Assembly (NCBI GenBank): GCA_022794255.1
Contig: JAAWEL010000049.1
Location: 27,075-91,074 of the forward strand
Direction: 5' to 3'
Source: Lachnospiraceae bacterium
GTDB lineage: Bacteria; Bacillota; Clostridia; Lachnospirales; Lachnospiraceae
DNA length: 64,000 nucleotides
Shown: in pieces, positions 24,341 to 34,659 of the stretch
Position numbering within the stretch: the stretch's first letter is position 1
Layout of the letters: the number at the start of each line of letters is the position of its first letter
Notes under the pieces: generated by a model
Told to the model about the DNA's origin: nothing
The model's database searches: none
The model's input: the letters and a program-made list of their open reading frames with translations, nothing else
Translations under genes and position numbers: made by a program

Positions 24341-25687
24341 TTACTTTTTGCTTCCTTTTATTTTCCGGAACACAGCAATAAAAAATCCGTCACAAGGATA
24401 GCGGCCAGGCAAAAGCTGGACATACCCATCCTTCAGGGTATCCTCCTTCACAGCCTCCCCCAGCCTTCCCTCTATATTCTCTGGCAAAAAAGGAAAGCCT
24501 TCCAAAAACCATTTTCTCTGCTCTTCATTCTCCTTGCAATTGATGGTACAGGTGCTGTAGACCAAAGTTCCTCCCGGCTTTACATACCGGGACACAACTG
24601 ACAAAATCTGCTGCTGCAAAGAAATCAGGGCATCGATCTTTTCCCTTGATGCCCGGTACTTAATATCCGGCTTCTTTCCAATCACTCCAAGCCCTGAGCA
24701 AGGCAAATCTGCGATCACAATATCCGCTTTTTCTTCCCAGCGCTCATCAAATTCCAGGGCATCCCACACTTCCGTCTGTATATTGCCTGCCCCGGTGCGG
24801 TCAATATTTTCCTGCACCAGGCGAATCTTCTCCTCTGTCAGATCCCGAACCGTCACCATCCCGGTTCCCCGAAGCTTATCTGCCATATGTAGGCTTTTCC
24901 CCCCCGGCGCACCGCATACATCCAGCACCTGATCGCCGAAAGCAGGCTCTGCCGCTGCTGCAACCAGGGCGGAGGAGGGATCCTGCACACAGATCCAGCC
25001 TCTCCGGAAAGCCTCCAGCCGGTCCAGATAATCGTATTTTTCCAGACACAGCACCTGAGGGGACAAAGGACTGACCGATACTCTCACCCCCTGCTTTTCC
25101 AGGCTTTCCACAATCTGCTCCATGGCAGCCAGAGACAAATTGCACCGCACAGTAACCGGGCTGTCTGCCAAAAAAGCCTGCAGCATCCTTTCCACAGTCT
25201 CATCCGTATACTGCTGCCGCCACATGTCAAGAATCCATTCAGGCACAGAATACCGCAAAGACCAGTCCGAGAAATCAAACTCCTCCCGCCTTCGTGCCAC
25301 ATTGCGCAATACCCCGTTGACAAAGCCGGACAGATCTCCAAACCGGCGTCCCTTAGCCAGTTTTACTGCCTCGCTGCACACGGCTCTGTCCGGCACCCGG
25401 TCCATCCAGAGAAGCTGATACACCGACATCCGCAAAATCGTCCGGATCACCGGCTTTTGTTTTACCACCTTTACCTTAGCACATTGATCGATCACCTGGT
25501 CAATGGCGAGCAGATTCTCCACGGTGCCTTCCGCTGTCCTGGTAATAAAAGCCCGGTCTGACTTTTCCAAATACTGGTATTTCTCCAGTGCCTGGCGGAG
25601 AATATCATGGACAAATCTCTCCCGTTCTAACACCTCCAAAAGAATGTCCAGAATAATCTCCCGGGAACCGGTAGCTGCCCTAGTCAT
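24341..25687 (-). CDS. rsmB: 16S rRNA m5C967 methyltransferase
   Basis: Methylates C967 of 16S rRNA. The 448-aa protein combines an N-terminal NusB-like RNA-binding domain (about residues 1-140) with a Rossmann SAM domain: LDVCGAPGGKSLHMAD for SAM, DLPCSGLGVIGKKPDIKYR with the motif IV Cys, and YSTCTINCKENEEQ with the catalytic Cys. The start at 25687 (MTRAATG) is preceded by GGAGG and overlaps the end of the metallopeptidase gene by 8 bp. Confidence 0.94.
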   Translation of the reverse strand: MTRAATGSREIILDILLEVLERERFVHDILRQALEKYQYLEKSDRAFITRTAEGTVENLLAIDQVIDQCAKVKVVKQKPVIRTILRMSVYQLLWMDRVPDRAVCSEAVKLAKGRRFGDLSGFVNGVLRNVARRREEFDFSDWSLRYSVPEWILDMWRQQYTDETVERMLQAFLADSPVTVRCNLSLAAMEQIVESLEKQGVRVSVSPLSPQVLCLEKYDYLDRLEAFRRGWICVQDPSSALVAAAAEPAFGDQVLDVCGAPGGKSLHMADKLRGTGMVTVRDLTEEKIRLVQENIDRTGAGNIQTEVWDALEFDERWEEKADIVIADLPCSGLGVIGKKPDIKYRASREKIDALISLQQQILSVVSRYVKPGGTLVYSTCTINCKENEEQRKWFLEGFPFLPENIEGRLGEAVKEDTLKDGYVQLLPGRYPCDGFFIAVFRKIKGSKK

Positions 25688-26393
25688 CTCTCCTCCGTCC
25701 TCCAAACAGAATGAATAGCCGAAGAAGCTGCAAAACGGAGGCAGCTACCGCTGCCACATAGGTAAGAGCCGCTGCCCCTAGCACCTTCTTTGTGTAGCCA
25801 ACTTCCTGTCCTTTAAGGATCCCTATCTCCCCCAAAAGGCTGATAGCCCTTCTGGAAGCGTTAAACTCCACCGGCAGAGTGATTACCTGAAACATAAGAG
25901 CCAACACAAACATCCAGATTCCGATCTGAATAAAGGGAGTGAGGCCAATCACCAGCCCCAGAAGAATCAGAGGCCAGGACAAGGTACTCCCTAAGTTAGC
26001 CACCGGCACAAAGGCCGCCCGCAGACGAAGAGGCGCATAGCCTACATTGTCCTGGATCGCATGGCCGCACTCATGGGCCGCCACCCCAATGGCAGACACA
26101 GAAGTGCTGCCATAGACCGGCTCTGATAAATTGACGGTCTTTGTCCGGGGATCATAATGATCCGTAAGCTGGCCTCTCACCGCCTGAACCGTCACATCGT
26201 AGATTCCCTGAGAATGGAGAAGCTGTCTGGCAACCTCCCCTCCCGTCATCCCGGTCTGGCTCCTCACCTGAGAATATTTCTGAAAGGTTCCATTGACCCT
26301 TGCCGATGCCCACATGGAAAGCAAGGCGCCGGCCACCACCAGAAGATATGTGGGATCAAACCCATAGTAACCGCCGTAATAAGGCATTCTCAA
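25680..26393 (-). CDS. yugP: membrane-bound zinc metallopeptidase, YugP family
   Basis: A 237-aa integral membrane protein with the zinc protease motif GVAAHECGHAIQD (HExxH) near residue 115. An N-terminal anchor (TYLLVVAGALLSMWASA) and several C-terminal hydrophobic segments (WPLILLGLVIGLTPFIQIGI and onward) surround the active-site loop. It belongs to the DUF2267-unrelated 'neutral zinc metallopeptidase' (YugP) family, whose substrates are not established. It begins immediately after the fmt stop and overlaps rsmB by 8 bp. The position inside a translation/rRNA-modification operon is conserved in many clostridia. Confidence 0.88.
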   Translation of the reverse strand: MRMPYYGGYYGFDPTYLLVVAGALLSMWASARVNGTFQKYSQVRSQTGMTGGEVARQLLHSQGIYDVTVQAVRGQLTDHYDPRTKTVNLSEPVYGSTSVSAIGVAAHECGHAIQDNVGYAPLRLRAAFVPVANLGSTLSWPLILLGLVIGLTPFIQIGIWMFVLALMFQVITLPVEFNASRRAISLLGEIGILKGQEVGYTKKVLGAAALTYVAAVAASVLQLLRLFILFGGRRRDD

Positions 26394-27353
26394 TCAGCTC
26401 CTTTCCAAACACACGCCTTCCTGCACTGTAAATCCCCGCAGAAAGGCTGCTGTATCCATCCGCTTCTTTCCCTCAAGCTGCAGGCTGGTAATATTTAAAA
26501 TCCCATTGCCGGTCTGAACCTTCAGTCCAGCCTCTGTGGCTGAGAGTATCTGGCCGCAGATGCTCTCCTCTCCATTTCCCAGGTTCTTTCTGGTCTCTGC
26601 CGGCAAAACCTCTGCCTCCCACAGCTTCAGCATCCTGCCATTCAGCCAGGTATAAGCGCTGGGCCAGGGATTCAGTCCACGAATCAGACGCTCAATGGCC
26701 TCCCCGTCCATGGTCCAGTCCACCTCACCTAAAGATTTAGGGATCTTTTTAACATAGGTAGCCTCCTGATGATTCTGAGGCGTTCTCACCAAAGTCCCTT
26801 TTTCCAGCCCATCCAGAGTGGAGAGAATTAACTCTCCTCCTAAAAGGCTTAAACGGTCAAACAGGCTTCCTCCCGTCTCCTTTTCATCCAAAGTGATCTC
26901 CCGTTTCTCTAACATGTCGCCTGTATCCATTCCCTCGTCCATCAGCATAGTGGTAAGGCCGGTTTTTTTGTCTCCATTGATCACCGCCCACTGGATCGGG
27001 GCCGCCCCCCGGTACTTGGGAAGCAGGGAAGCATGGATATTGACACAACCATACCGGGGCACGGAAAGAAGCTCTTTTGGCAGAATCTGCCCAAAGGCAA
27101 TCACCACCATCACATCCGGACGTAACGCTCGCATTTCCTCAATAAAAGAGGCTTCCCTGGCCCGAAGCGGCTGGTAAACCGAAATATTATGTTTAAGCGC
27201 CGTCTCTTTTACCGGTGACATCTGTATCTCCTTGCCCCGTCCCTTCGGCTTATCCGGCTGAGTCACCACAGCCACCACCTGATGGCAGGAGCCAGTCAAA
27301 GTCTCAAGCACCGGGACGGAAAAATCAGGAGTTCCCATAAATACAATTCTCAT
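26394..27353 (-). CDS. fmt: methionyl-tRNA formyltransferase
   Basis: Formylates initiator Met-tRNA using 10-formyl-THF. The 319-aa protein has RIVFMGTPDFSVPVLETL at the N-terminus, NIHASLLPKYRGAAPIQWAV with the catalytic Asn/His region near residues 107-125, and a C-terminal OB-like domain. The start overlaps the def stop by 4 bp; def and fmt act at the two ends of the same formyl-methionine cycle. Fhs, encoded upstream in the same direction, supplies its one-carbon donor. Confidence 0.96.
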   Translation of the reverse strand: MRIVFMGTPDFSVPVLETLTGSCHQVVAVVTQPDKPKGRGKEIQMSPVKETALKHNISVYQPLRAREASFIEEMRALRPDVMVVIAFGQILPKELLSVPRYGCVNIHASLLPKYRGAAPIQWAVINGDKKTGLTTMLMDEGMDTGDMLEKREITLDEKETGGSLFDRLSLLGGELILSTLDGLEKGTLVRTPQNHQEATYVKKIPKSLGEVDWTMDGEAIERLIRGLNPWPSAYTWLNGRMLKLWEAEVLPAETRKNLGNGEESICGQILSATEAGLKVQTGNGILNITSLQLEGKKRMDTAAFLRGFTVQEGVCLERS

Positions 27354-27829
27354 TCTTCCTCCGACTCCTCCCCATTATCCATCAGCTCACCTTCCACAAT
27401 ATCCACATACAAATCTCCGTGGAGATGATCACACTCATGGCAGATGGCCCGGGCCAGAAATTCCTCAGCCTCCAGCTCGAACTCCTGCATATCCTCATCC
27501 AATGCCCGCACCTTCACATAGTCAGGACGAGTCACTGTGCCATGTTTACCCGGGACACTCAAGCAGCCCTCTGGTCCGGTCTGGCTTCCTCTCTGCTCTA
27601 AAATCTCCGGGTTAATCAGCACATACTGATTGCCGTCCTCCACATCAATCACCACGATCTGCTTTAAAATCCCCACCTGCGGCGCTGCCAGCCCCACACC
27701 GTTTGCCTCATACATTGTCTCAAACATGTCCTCAATCAATTGTCTGATCCGGTGGCTCATCTCCTTGACCGCCTTGCACTCTTTCCTTAAAATCTCATCG
27801 CCAATCGTCCTGATCTGTCTGATCGCCAT
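27350..27829 (-). CDS. def: peptide deformylase
   Basis: Removes the N-formyl group from new proteins. The 159-aa metalloenzyme has the three motifs GVGLAAPQVG, EGCLSVPG (metal Cys) and HECDHLHG (HExxH). The open frame reaches 27901, but AAGGAG lies 8 bp upstream of the ATG at 27829 and the resulting N-terminus MAIRQIRTIGDEILRK fits the family. It overlaps fmt and lies 84 bp after priA. Confidence 0.95.
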   Translation of the reverse strand: MAIRQIRTIGDEILRKECKAVKEMSHRIRQLIEDMFETMYEANGVGLAAPQVGILKQIVVIDVEDGNQYVLINPEILEQRGSQTGPEGCLSVPGKHGTVTRPDYVKVRALDEDMQEFELEAEEFLARAICHECDHLHGDLYVDIVEGELMDNGEESEEE

Positions 27830-27913
27830 AACCAATGCTCCTTTTTCCAGGCAAAATATTCCATCCGCCCTGTTTTCCTGTCCTTTTTCTAATTTCTTCA
27901 AAAGCTCCCTATA

Positions 27914-29956
27914 TCAGCTGAAATCAAACTGAATGGTCAGCCGCCTGCAGTCCTCCGTCTCATCCCACCGGTCCTGGACATACTTCCGGATTCTTATTAG
28001 TATATCATAATTTCCCTGTTTGATATATAAAATTTTTCTGTAAATATCATTAACTTTATAAACAGGTGCAGGATTTGGCCCGATCACCTCGGTGCAGGAA
28101 CCAAAATGGCGCACCACCGAATCCCGGATCCGATCCATCATGTAGCCTGTCAGCGCCTCGTCCTCCCCTGCCACCTGAAGCTTCAGTAAATGACAGGTGG
28201 GAGGATAATTCATCATTTTCCGGTATCCCATCTCCAGCCGGTAAAAAGTCCTGTAGTCCTGCTCTGCCGCTGTCCGGATCCCGTAGTGCTCCGGAATATA
28301 GGTCTGAATCACCGCAATCCCCGGTTTTTCTCCCCGCCCGGCCCGGCCTGACGCCTGGACTAACAGCTGAAAGGTTCTTTCCGCACATCGAAAATCCGGC
28401 GCATACAAAGATACATCTGCCGCCAGGATCCCCACCAGAGTCACCCCAGGGAAATCATGCCCTTTCACAATCATCTGGGTACCGATCAAAATATCCGCTT
28501 TCCCTTTAGAAAAAGCCGAGAGAATCTTCTCGTGCCCACCCTTTTTGGATGTGGTATCCAGATCCATCCGCAGAATCCTTGCCCCGGGAAAAAGCTGCCT
28601 GGCCATCTCCTCCACCTTCTGCGTTCCAATGCCAAAACCTGCCAGATACTCAGAGCCACAGAAAGGGCAGGCGGTGGGCATCGGGATCCGATAACCGCAG
28701 TAATGGCACACCAAAGACCGGTTATTGTGAAGGGTCAGGGACACGTCACAATGAGGACATTTGATGGCCTTTCCGCAGCTTCTGCAAGACACAAAGCTGG
28801 AATATCCCCGCCGGTTCATAAACAGCATGATCTGCTCTCCTTTTCCCAGCCGGTCCTTCATCAGTTCCTGAAGCCTTCTGCTGAAAACAGATTTGTTGCC
28901 TTCTGCCATCTCTCTGCGCAGATCCACCACCTCCGTGGCCGCCAGGACGCTTCCTGTACTTGCCCGGTTCTTTAAGGAAAACAGCTTGTATATTCCGGAC
29001 TCCGCCTTAGAAAAGGCTTCCAGGGATGGGGTGGCAGAACCCAGCACCAGTCCGGCATCGCTCATCTCTGCCAGGTGCTCTGCCACCTCTCTAGCATGAT
29101 ATCGGGGCGCTGACTCGCTTTGATAGGCCCCCTCATGCTCCTCGTCAATAATAATCAGTCCCAGCCTCTCAAAGGGAGTAAATAGGGCAGAGCGGGCCCC
29201 AATCATAATATCTGTCTCGCCTCTTTTGGCACGCTCAAGCTGGTCATACCGCTCTCCGGCTGACAGCCGGGAATGCATGACACTGATCCGTTCTCCAAAT
29301 CGTTTGTAAAATCGCATCACCGTCTGATAGGTCAGGGCAATCTCCGGAATAAGCAGGATCACCTGCTTCCCCCTTTCCTGCATATGGCGGATCATGGCTA
29401 TATATACCTCGGTCTTGCCGCTTCCGGTAATCCCATGAATCAGACAAGGATTGCGGATTCCTTTATCATAATCCTGGCAAAACTCCTCCACAATCCTTTT
29501 TTGCTCCTGATTCAGACAAGGCTCTTCTTTAATACTGCAGGGCCCATGGAAACTCCCGGCCCCTGGCGCTTCTCCCTCCACCATGGACCAGACCACTTTT
29601 TTGTTTCTGGCCTTTACCCTTTTCTTCACAGGAATCACAGTCTTTAAAGCCTGATTCATTGTGGAACCATACTGCTCCTTCATCCACCAGGCTAATTCAA
29701 TCAGACGGGTATCCACTGTAACGCTTCCCTCCGCCAGGCTGGTAATCTCCTTGATCCGGGATGGATCAAACTCCGCTTTTTCTGTTATGTCAACTACATA
29801 GCCCTTTCGGATACGGTTCCCGGAACCAAAAGGAACGCAGACCTGACTTCCAGCCCGAATCTCCTCAAGCATCTTTTGGGGAATCCGGTACTGGAATATC
29901 CGATCCACGTTTTCATGTGAAATATCTATAATAATACTGGCATATTTTACCGCCAT
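27914..29956 (-). CDS. priA: primosomal protein N', replication restart helicase
   Basis: A superfamily 2 helicase that reloads the replisome at stalled forks. The 680-aa product has the 3'-DNA-end-binding N-terminal domain, Walker A GITGSGKTEVYI, the DEEH box in IIIDEEHEGAYQ, and a zinc-binding insertion with paired cysteines (CRSCGKAIKCPHCDVSL, then CHYCGYRI and CPFCGSEYL). The ATG at 29956 follows AGGAG with 5-bp spacing and replaces a longer frame to 29986. It is somewhat shorter than E. coli PriA, as usual in clostridia. Confidence 0.95.
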   Translation of the reverse strand: MAVKYASIIIDISHENVDRIFQYRIPQKMLEEIRAGSQVCVPFGSGNRIRKGYVVDITEKAEFDPSRIKEITSLAEGSVTVDTRLIELAWWMKEQYGSTMNQALKTVIPVKKRVKARNKKVVWSMVEGEAPGAGSFHGPCSIKEEPCLNQEQKRIVEEFCQDYDKGIRNPCLIHGITGSGKTEVYIAMIRHMQERGKQVILLIPEIALTYQTVMRFYKRFGERISVMHSRLSAGERYDQLERAKRGETDIMIGARSALFTPFERLGLIIIDEEHEGAYQSESAPRYHAREVAEHLAEMSDAGLVLGSATPSLEAFSKAESGIYKLFSLKNRASTGSVLAATEVVDLRREMAEGNKSVFSRRLQELMKDRLGKGEQIMLFMNRRGYSSFVSCRSCGKAIKCPHCDVSLTLHNNRSLVCHYCGYRIPMPTACPFCGSEYLAGFGIGTQKVEEMARQLFPGARILRMDLDTTSKKGGHEKILSAFSKGKADILIGTQMIVKGHDFPGVTLVGILAADVSLYAPDFRCAERTFQLLVQASGRAGRGEKPGIAVIQTYIPEHYGIRTAAEQDYRTFYRLEMGYRKMMNYPPTCHLLKLQVAGEDEALTGYMMDRIRDSVVRHFGSCTEVIGPNPAPVYKVNDIYRKILYIKQGNYDILIRIRKYVQDRWDETEDCRRLTIQFDFS

Positions 29957-29975
29957 ACACACTCCTGTCCTTGAC

Positions 29976-31340
29976 CTAAGCTTCACCCTCTCCGGTCAGA
30001 CGTTTGGCCACCTTTCCCAGCTTCATGCTGTTAGAGCCCTTTAAAAGAACACAGTCTCCTGGAAGCAATATCTCTGTCAGCTTTTCAAAAAGGCCGTCCA
30101 GATCCGCCCCGCCAAAATGCAGACAAAGCGCTCCCCCCTCAATCACCTCTGCAAGCTCTCCCAAAGTAAACACCACATCCACCGGATGCTGTTCTAACCA
30201 TTCTCCGATCTCCTGATGAAACTTCTTCGCCGACTGCCCCAGCTCCTTCATGTCTGCCAGCACAGCCACCTTCTTTCCGGCACACTTCATGGACTCCAGC
30301 ACTTCCAATGCTGCAACCATAGAAACCGGACTGGCATTGTAGGTATCATCAATGATTGTCACCCCGTTTTGGACAAAGATTTGCTGCCGTCCCTGAAATC
30401 CCTGATACTCCTCCAGCTTCTTTGCCGCCTCCGCCAAAACCACCCCGTACAGATCCGCAACTGCAAGAGCGGCCATGGCATTGTTTATATTATGACGCCC
30501 CAGCACCTTGAGCCTAACCGGAATCCTTTTGTCTCTGCAGACAGCCGTAAACACAGGGCAGCCTTCTTCCAGACAGATATCCTCGGCCCGGTAAGCACAG
30601 TTTTCCCCTGTTCCATAATAAACAGTGCTGCATCCTGCCCTTGCCCGGGTATTTTTAAGCATCGGATCATCTCCGTTTAGCAGAAGAATCCCCCCGTCCT
30701 TTAAGCCATCCTGGATGGTCAGCTTTTCCTGGTAAATATTTTCCTGACTTCCCAGCTGCTCAATATGGGCAACTCCCACATTCGTAATCAATGCCATATC
30801 CACCCGGGCGATCCTTGCGATCACAGTCAACTCTCCAGGCATACTCATCCCCAGCTCCAAAACACCGATTTCATCCTTTGGCGTTATCTCAGACAAAGTG
30901 ATGGGCACCCCCACCTGACTGTTTTTGTTGCCAGGCGTCTTATATACACGAAAACCAGCAGACAAGGCGGCAGCCACCATCTCCCGGGTGGTGGTTTTTC
31001 CCACACTTCCCGTGATTCCCACCAAAGGCAGGGTAAGCCGGTCCCGATAGTAAGAGCCAATCTCCTGCAAAGCCTTTCGGGTATCCTCCACCCGGATCCA
31101 GGGATGATCATCTGTCATTTCATCATGCTCAGATGTAAGCACTGCCGCTCCACCCGCCTTTAGGGCCTGCCTGATAAACCGGTGAGCATCCACCCGTTCC
31201 CCTACTAAGGGCACAAACAGCTCTCCCCCCTCAATGTCCTTTGAATCAATGCTGATACGCCTTAAAGGCAATGCCTCCTCACCGCACAAAAGCCGGCCGC
31301 CCGTAGCCTTTACAATATCCCTTACCGTCATCTGTTCCAT
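29976..31340 (-). CDS. murF: UDP-N-acetylmuramoyl-tripeptide--D-alanyl-D-alanine ligase
   Basis: Adds D-Ala-D-Ala to the muramyl tripeptide. The 454-aa Mur ligase shows an N-terminal substrate domain, the ATP-binding loop GITGSVGKTTTREMVAAAL near residue 110, the NKNSQVGVPITL stretch, and the C-terminal domain with IDDTYNASPVSMVAALEVL. It follows murE after 55 bp and precedes priA by 19 bp. The murE-murF pair lies apart from any ftsI/mraY/murD cluster in this window. Confidence 0.94.
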   Translation of the reverse strand: MEQMTVRDIVKATGGRLLCGEEALPLRRISIDSKDIEGGELFVPLVGERVDAHRFIRQALKAGGAAVLTSEHDEMTDDHPWIRVEDTRKALQEIGSYYRDRLTLPLVGITGSVGKTTTREMVAAALSAGFRVYKTPGNKNSQVGVPITLSEITPKDEIGVLELGMSMPGELTVIARIARVDMALITNVGVAHIEQLGSQENIYQEKLTIQDGLKDGGILLLNGDDPMLKNTRARAGCSTVYYGTGENCAYRAEDICLEEGCPVFTAVCRDKRIPVRLKVLGRHNINNAMAALAVADLYGVVLAEAAKKLEEYQGFQGRQQIFVQNGVTIIDDTYNASPVSMVAALEVLESMKCAGKKVAVLADMKELGQSAKKFHQEIGEWLEQHPVDVVFTLGELAEVIEGGALCLHFGGADLDGLFEKLTEILLPGDCVLLKGSNSMKLGKVAKRLTGEGEA

Positions 31341-31395
31341 ACTTACTTTCCTTTTCGCCTCTTCCTTCTATCGATTTTCTATCGGCTTTGGATAT

Positions 31396-32880
31396 TCACT
31401 GCCTTGTCAAATCCTGCAGGCCAGCCACCGCTTCCTGCACCACTGCCCGGTCCAGAAACGGGTATCGCACCCCTGCGATCTCCTGATAATCCTCATGGCC
31501 CTTTCCTATGATGGCAATCATATCCCCCGGACATGCATGGGTTATGCTGTAGACAATGGCATCTCTCCGGTCCGGAATCTCAATAAATTCCCCTCCGGTT
31601 TTCTCAATACTTCCCCGGATATCCGCCATAATGTCCTCCACCCGTTCATATCGGGAATTGTCTGCTGTGATAATGGAAAAATCTGCCATTTTTCCTGCAA
31701 TCTCCCCCATCGAGTACCGCCGGTCCTTGGACCGATTTCCCCCACAGCCAAACACACATACCAAACGCTTCGGCCGGTATTCCCGCAGAGTGGATAAAAG
31801 ACTCTCCATGCTGACTGCATTGTGGGCATAATCCACAATCACACAGCATTTTTCAGAAGTATAAACAATCTCCATCCGCCCGTCCAGCTTTAAGTGTTCC
31901 AGGGCATGACAGAGAGCCTCTTTGTGTACCCCTGCCCTCAAGCAGACAGCAGATGCCCCAAGGGCATTGCTCACATTAAATCTTCCTGGAATATTGACTC
32001 TCACAGGAATCCTGTGATCCCTATCTGCTTTCCACCAAATTGCAAATTCCAGCCCCACAAAATCCGACTCAGACACATAGTGAACAGCTTCTGCCTTAAA
32101 CACAGATTTTTCTTCCTGCCCAAAGCCCTCCCAGGGACATTCTATCCCCTTTATTATCTCCCCGATATGCTCATCCTCCACATTAATCAGGGCAAAACGG
32201 CTCTGTTTAAAAATCTGCTTTTTGCAGTGCAGATACTCTTCAAAATCCTCATGCTCATCCGGCCCGATATGGTCTGGAGATATGTTGGTAAACAAGGCAT
32301 AGTCAAAGAATATTCCCTCCACCCGGCACATTTTTAAGGCCTGGGAGGAAACCTCCATGACACAACTGCTGCATCCTGCCTCCACCATGCGGGCAAAATA
32401 CCGGTGAAGCTCGTAAGATTCCGGCGTGGTGTTCACCGTAGGATAATGTTCCTCCCCGTAGGACACCCCGTTCGTGCCGATTATCCCGGTTTTTCTCCCT
32501 GCTGTTTCCAGAATGGCGCGGATCATGTGAGCAGTAGTGGTTTTCCCTTTGGTCCCTGTTACCCCGATCATCAAAAGCTTTCTGGAAGGATGGCCGAACC
32601 GGGCTGCCGAGAGAAGAGCTAAAGCCTCTCTCCCCCGCTTCACCCGAATCACTGTCACCTCCGGCGGCACTGAGATCTCCCGCTCCACCACCAGCACCTT
32701 GACCCCTGCCTTTATCACCTGGGGGATAAAATCATGGGAATCCACCCTGGATCCTCTTATACAAATAAACACTGCCCCTGGTGCCGCCTTTCTGGAATCG
32801 AAAATCACCTCATTCACATCCACCTGAAGGCTCCCCTGCACCAGCTCATACTCCAACCCATCCAGCCATTCCTTCAACAT
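31396..32880 (-). CDS. murE: UDP-N-acetylmuramyl-tripeptide synthetase, MurE family
   Basis: Adds the third residue to UDP-MurNAc-L-Ala-D-Glu. The 494-aa protein has the ATP loop GVTGTKGKTTTAHMIRAI near residue 110, NTTPESYELHRYFARMV, FTNISPDHIGPDEHEDFEEY and VDYAHNAVSMESLL. The amino-acid selectivity motif, DNPR in meso-diaminopimelate ligases, reads DNSR here (TADNSRYERVEDIM, about residue 405). The Asn and Arg contact residues are kept, so DAP remains the likely substrate, but another or a paralogous MurE is possible. The start follows GGAG by 8 bp and lies 26 bp from fhs. Confidence 0.88.
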   Translation of the reverse strand: MLKEWLDGLEYELVQGSLQVDVNEVIFDSRKAAPGAVFICIRGSRVDSHDFIPQVIKAGVKVLVVEREISVPPEVTVIRVKRGREALALLSAARFGHPSRKLLMIGVTGTKGKTTTAHMIRAILETAGRKTGIIGTNGVSYGEEHYPTVNTTPESYELHRYFARMVEAGCSSCVMEVSSQALKMCRVEGIFFDYALFTNISPDHIGPDEHEDFEEYLHCKKQIFKQSRFALINVEDEHIGEIIKGIECPWEGFGQEEKSVFKAEAVHYVSESDFVGLEFAIWWKADRDHRIPVRVNIPGRFNVSNALGASAVCLRAGVHKEALCHALEHLKLDGRMEIVYTSEKCCVIVDYAHNAVSMESLLSTLREYRPKRLVCVFGCGGNRSKDRRYSMGEIAGKMADFSIITADNSRYERVEDIMADIRGSIEKTGGEFIEIPDRRDAIVYSITHACPGDMIAIIGKGHEDYQEIAGVRYPFLDRAVVQEAVAGLQDLTRQ

Positions 32881-32906
32881 AACATCCGCTCCATCCTTCC
32901 ATTCTT

Positions 32907-34577
32907 TTAGAAAAGGCCTGTGATCTTTCCCTCTTCATTCACATCAATCCCGTCTGCCGCCGGTTTTTTTGGAAGCCCCGGCATCGTCATGATCGCTCCT
33001 GTGAGCACCACCACAAATCCGGCCCCTGCCGACACATACACATCCCGCACATTGATGATAAATCCGGAAGGCCTCCCCAGCTTATTCTGGTCATCTGACA
33101 GAGAGTACTGAGTCTTGGCCATACACACCGGAAGATTCCCAAATCCCATCTCCTCGATTCTGGCCATAGCCTTGGCGGCCGATGGCGTATAGCTGACCCC
33201 GTCCGCCCCGTAAATCTCCGATGCCACTGTATACACCTTATCCTTCAGACTCATCTCATCCGGATAAATCGGGTGATAATGGCTCTCCTTGCCGGCAAGA
33301 GTATCCAGTACCTTTCTGGCTAAAGCCTCACCGCCCTCACCGCCTTTTGCCCAGACCTCTGACAAGGCAAACTCACAGCCCCGCTCCTCGCAGAACCGGC
33401 GGATAAACTCGTACTCTGCCTGTGTATCGCTGGTAAAGGAATTAAGCGTCACCACCACCGGCACTCCGTACTTTTGAATATTCTCGATGTGCTTTTCCAG
33501 ATTGACAATGCCTCGCTCCAAAGCCTCCAGGTTTTCACTTCCCAGCTCTGTTTTGGGTACACCACCATTATATTTCAGTGCCCGCACAGTTGCCACCAAA
33601 ACCACTGCATCCGGCTTTAGTCCCGCTTTCCGGCACTTAATATCCAAAAACTTTTCTGCTCCTAAATCAGCGCCAAAGCCTGCCTCTGTCACCACTATAT
33701 CTGCCAGTTTCAGAGCGGTCTTTGTAGCGCGGACACTGTTACAGCCGTGGGCAATATTGGCAAAAGGTCCCCCGTGAACCAGAGCTCCTGTGTGCTCCAG
33801 AGTCTGAATAATATTCGGCTTAATTGCATCCTTTAAAAGAGCCGCCATGGCCCCCACTGCGTTAAGCCTGGCCGCTGTCACAGGCTCTCCGGCATAATTA
33901 TAGGCCACAATAATCCGCCCCAGCCGCTCCTTCAAATCCTTCATGTCATTTGCCAGACACAAGATCGCCATAATCTCTGATGCAACAGTGATCACAAAAT
34001 GGTCCTCCCGCACCACACCATCTGCCTTGGCTCCCAGCCCCACCACAATATTTCGCAGTGCCCGGTCATTCATATCCAGGCAGCGTTTCCACAGAACCTG
34101 CCTTGTATCGATCTGCAGTGTATTTCCCTGCTGAATATGGTTGTCAAGAAGAGCCGCCAGCAGATTGTTAGCCGCGGTAATCGCATGGAAATCTCCGGTA
34201 AAATGAAGGTTCAGATCCTCCATTGGCACCACCTGGGCATAACCGCCTCCTGCTGCTCCCCCCTTAATGCCAAAGCAAGGGCCCAGGGAAGGCTCCCGCA
34301 AGGCCAGAAGCGTCTTTTTCCCCAGACGGCTTAAAGCATCTGCCAGGCCAATGCTTGTGGTAGTCTTTCCCTCTCCTGCCGGAGTGGGATTGATGGCAGT
34401 CACTAAAACCAGCTTTCCGTCCGGATTCTCCTTAACCCTCTGCCACAGCTCATCTGTAAGCTTTGCCTTGTACTTTCCGTAAAGCTCTAAGTCATCCTCC
34501 TGGATGGAATAGGCAGCAGCAACCTCTTTTATTGGCTTCATCTCAGCTTCCTGCGCAATCTGGATATCGGTTTTCAT
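32907..34577 (-). CDS. fhs: formate--tetrahydrofolate ligase
   Basis: ATP-dependent formation of 10-formyl-THF from formate, which feeds purine, fMet and, in acetogens, the methyl branch of the Wood-Ljungdahl pathway. The 556-aa protein has the P-loop [18 protein letters not shown] near residue 65, [20 protein letters not shown] and [15 protein letters not shown] near the end. The ATG at 34577 follows GGAGGG; the upstream extension to 34688 is rejected. No other Wood-Ljungdahl genes are in the window, so acetogenesis cannot be inferred. Confidence 0.96.
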   Translation of the reverse strand: MKTDIQIAQEAEMKPIKEVAAAYSIQEDDLELYGKYKAKLTDELWQRVKENPDGKLVLVTAINPTPAGEGKTTTSIGLADALSRLGKKTLLALREPSLGPCFGIKGGAAGGGYAQVVPMEDLNLHFTGDFHAITAANNLLAALLDNHIQQGNTLQIDTRQVLWKRCLDMNDRALRNIVVGLGAKADGVVREDHFVITVASEIMAILCLANDMKDLKERLGRIIVAYNYAGEPVTAARLNAVGAMAALLKDAIKPNIIQTLEHTGALVHGGPFANIAHGCNSVRATKTALKLADIVVTEAGFGADLGAEKFLDIKCRKAGLKPDAVVLVATVRALKYNGGVPKTELGSENLEALERGIVNLEKHIENIQKYGVPVVVTLNSFTSDTQAEYEFIRRFCEERGCEFALSEVWAKGGEGGEALARKVLDTLAGKESHYHPIYPDEMSLKDKVYTVASEIYGADGVSYTPSAAKAMARIEEMGFGNLPVCMAKTQYSLSDDQNKLGRPSGFIINVRDVYVSAGAGFVVVLTGAIMTMPGLPKKPAADGIDVNEEGKITGLF

Positions 34578-34659
34578 GTTCTCAAGCCCTCCTTTTATAT
34601 TGTCCTGTACTTTGGAACTCTTTGTTTTAGCTTCACACTTTTGTGCGGCGTGGAAAAAG

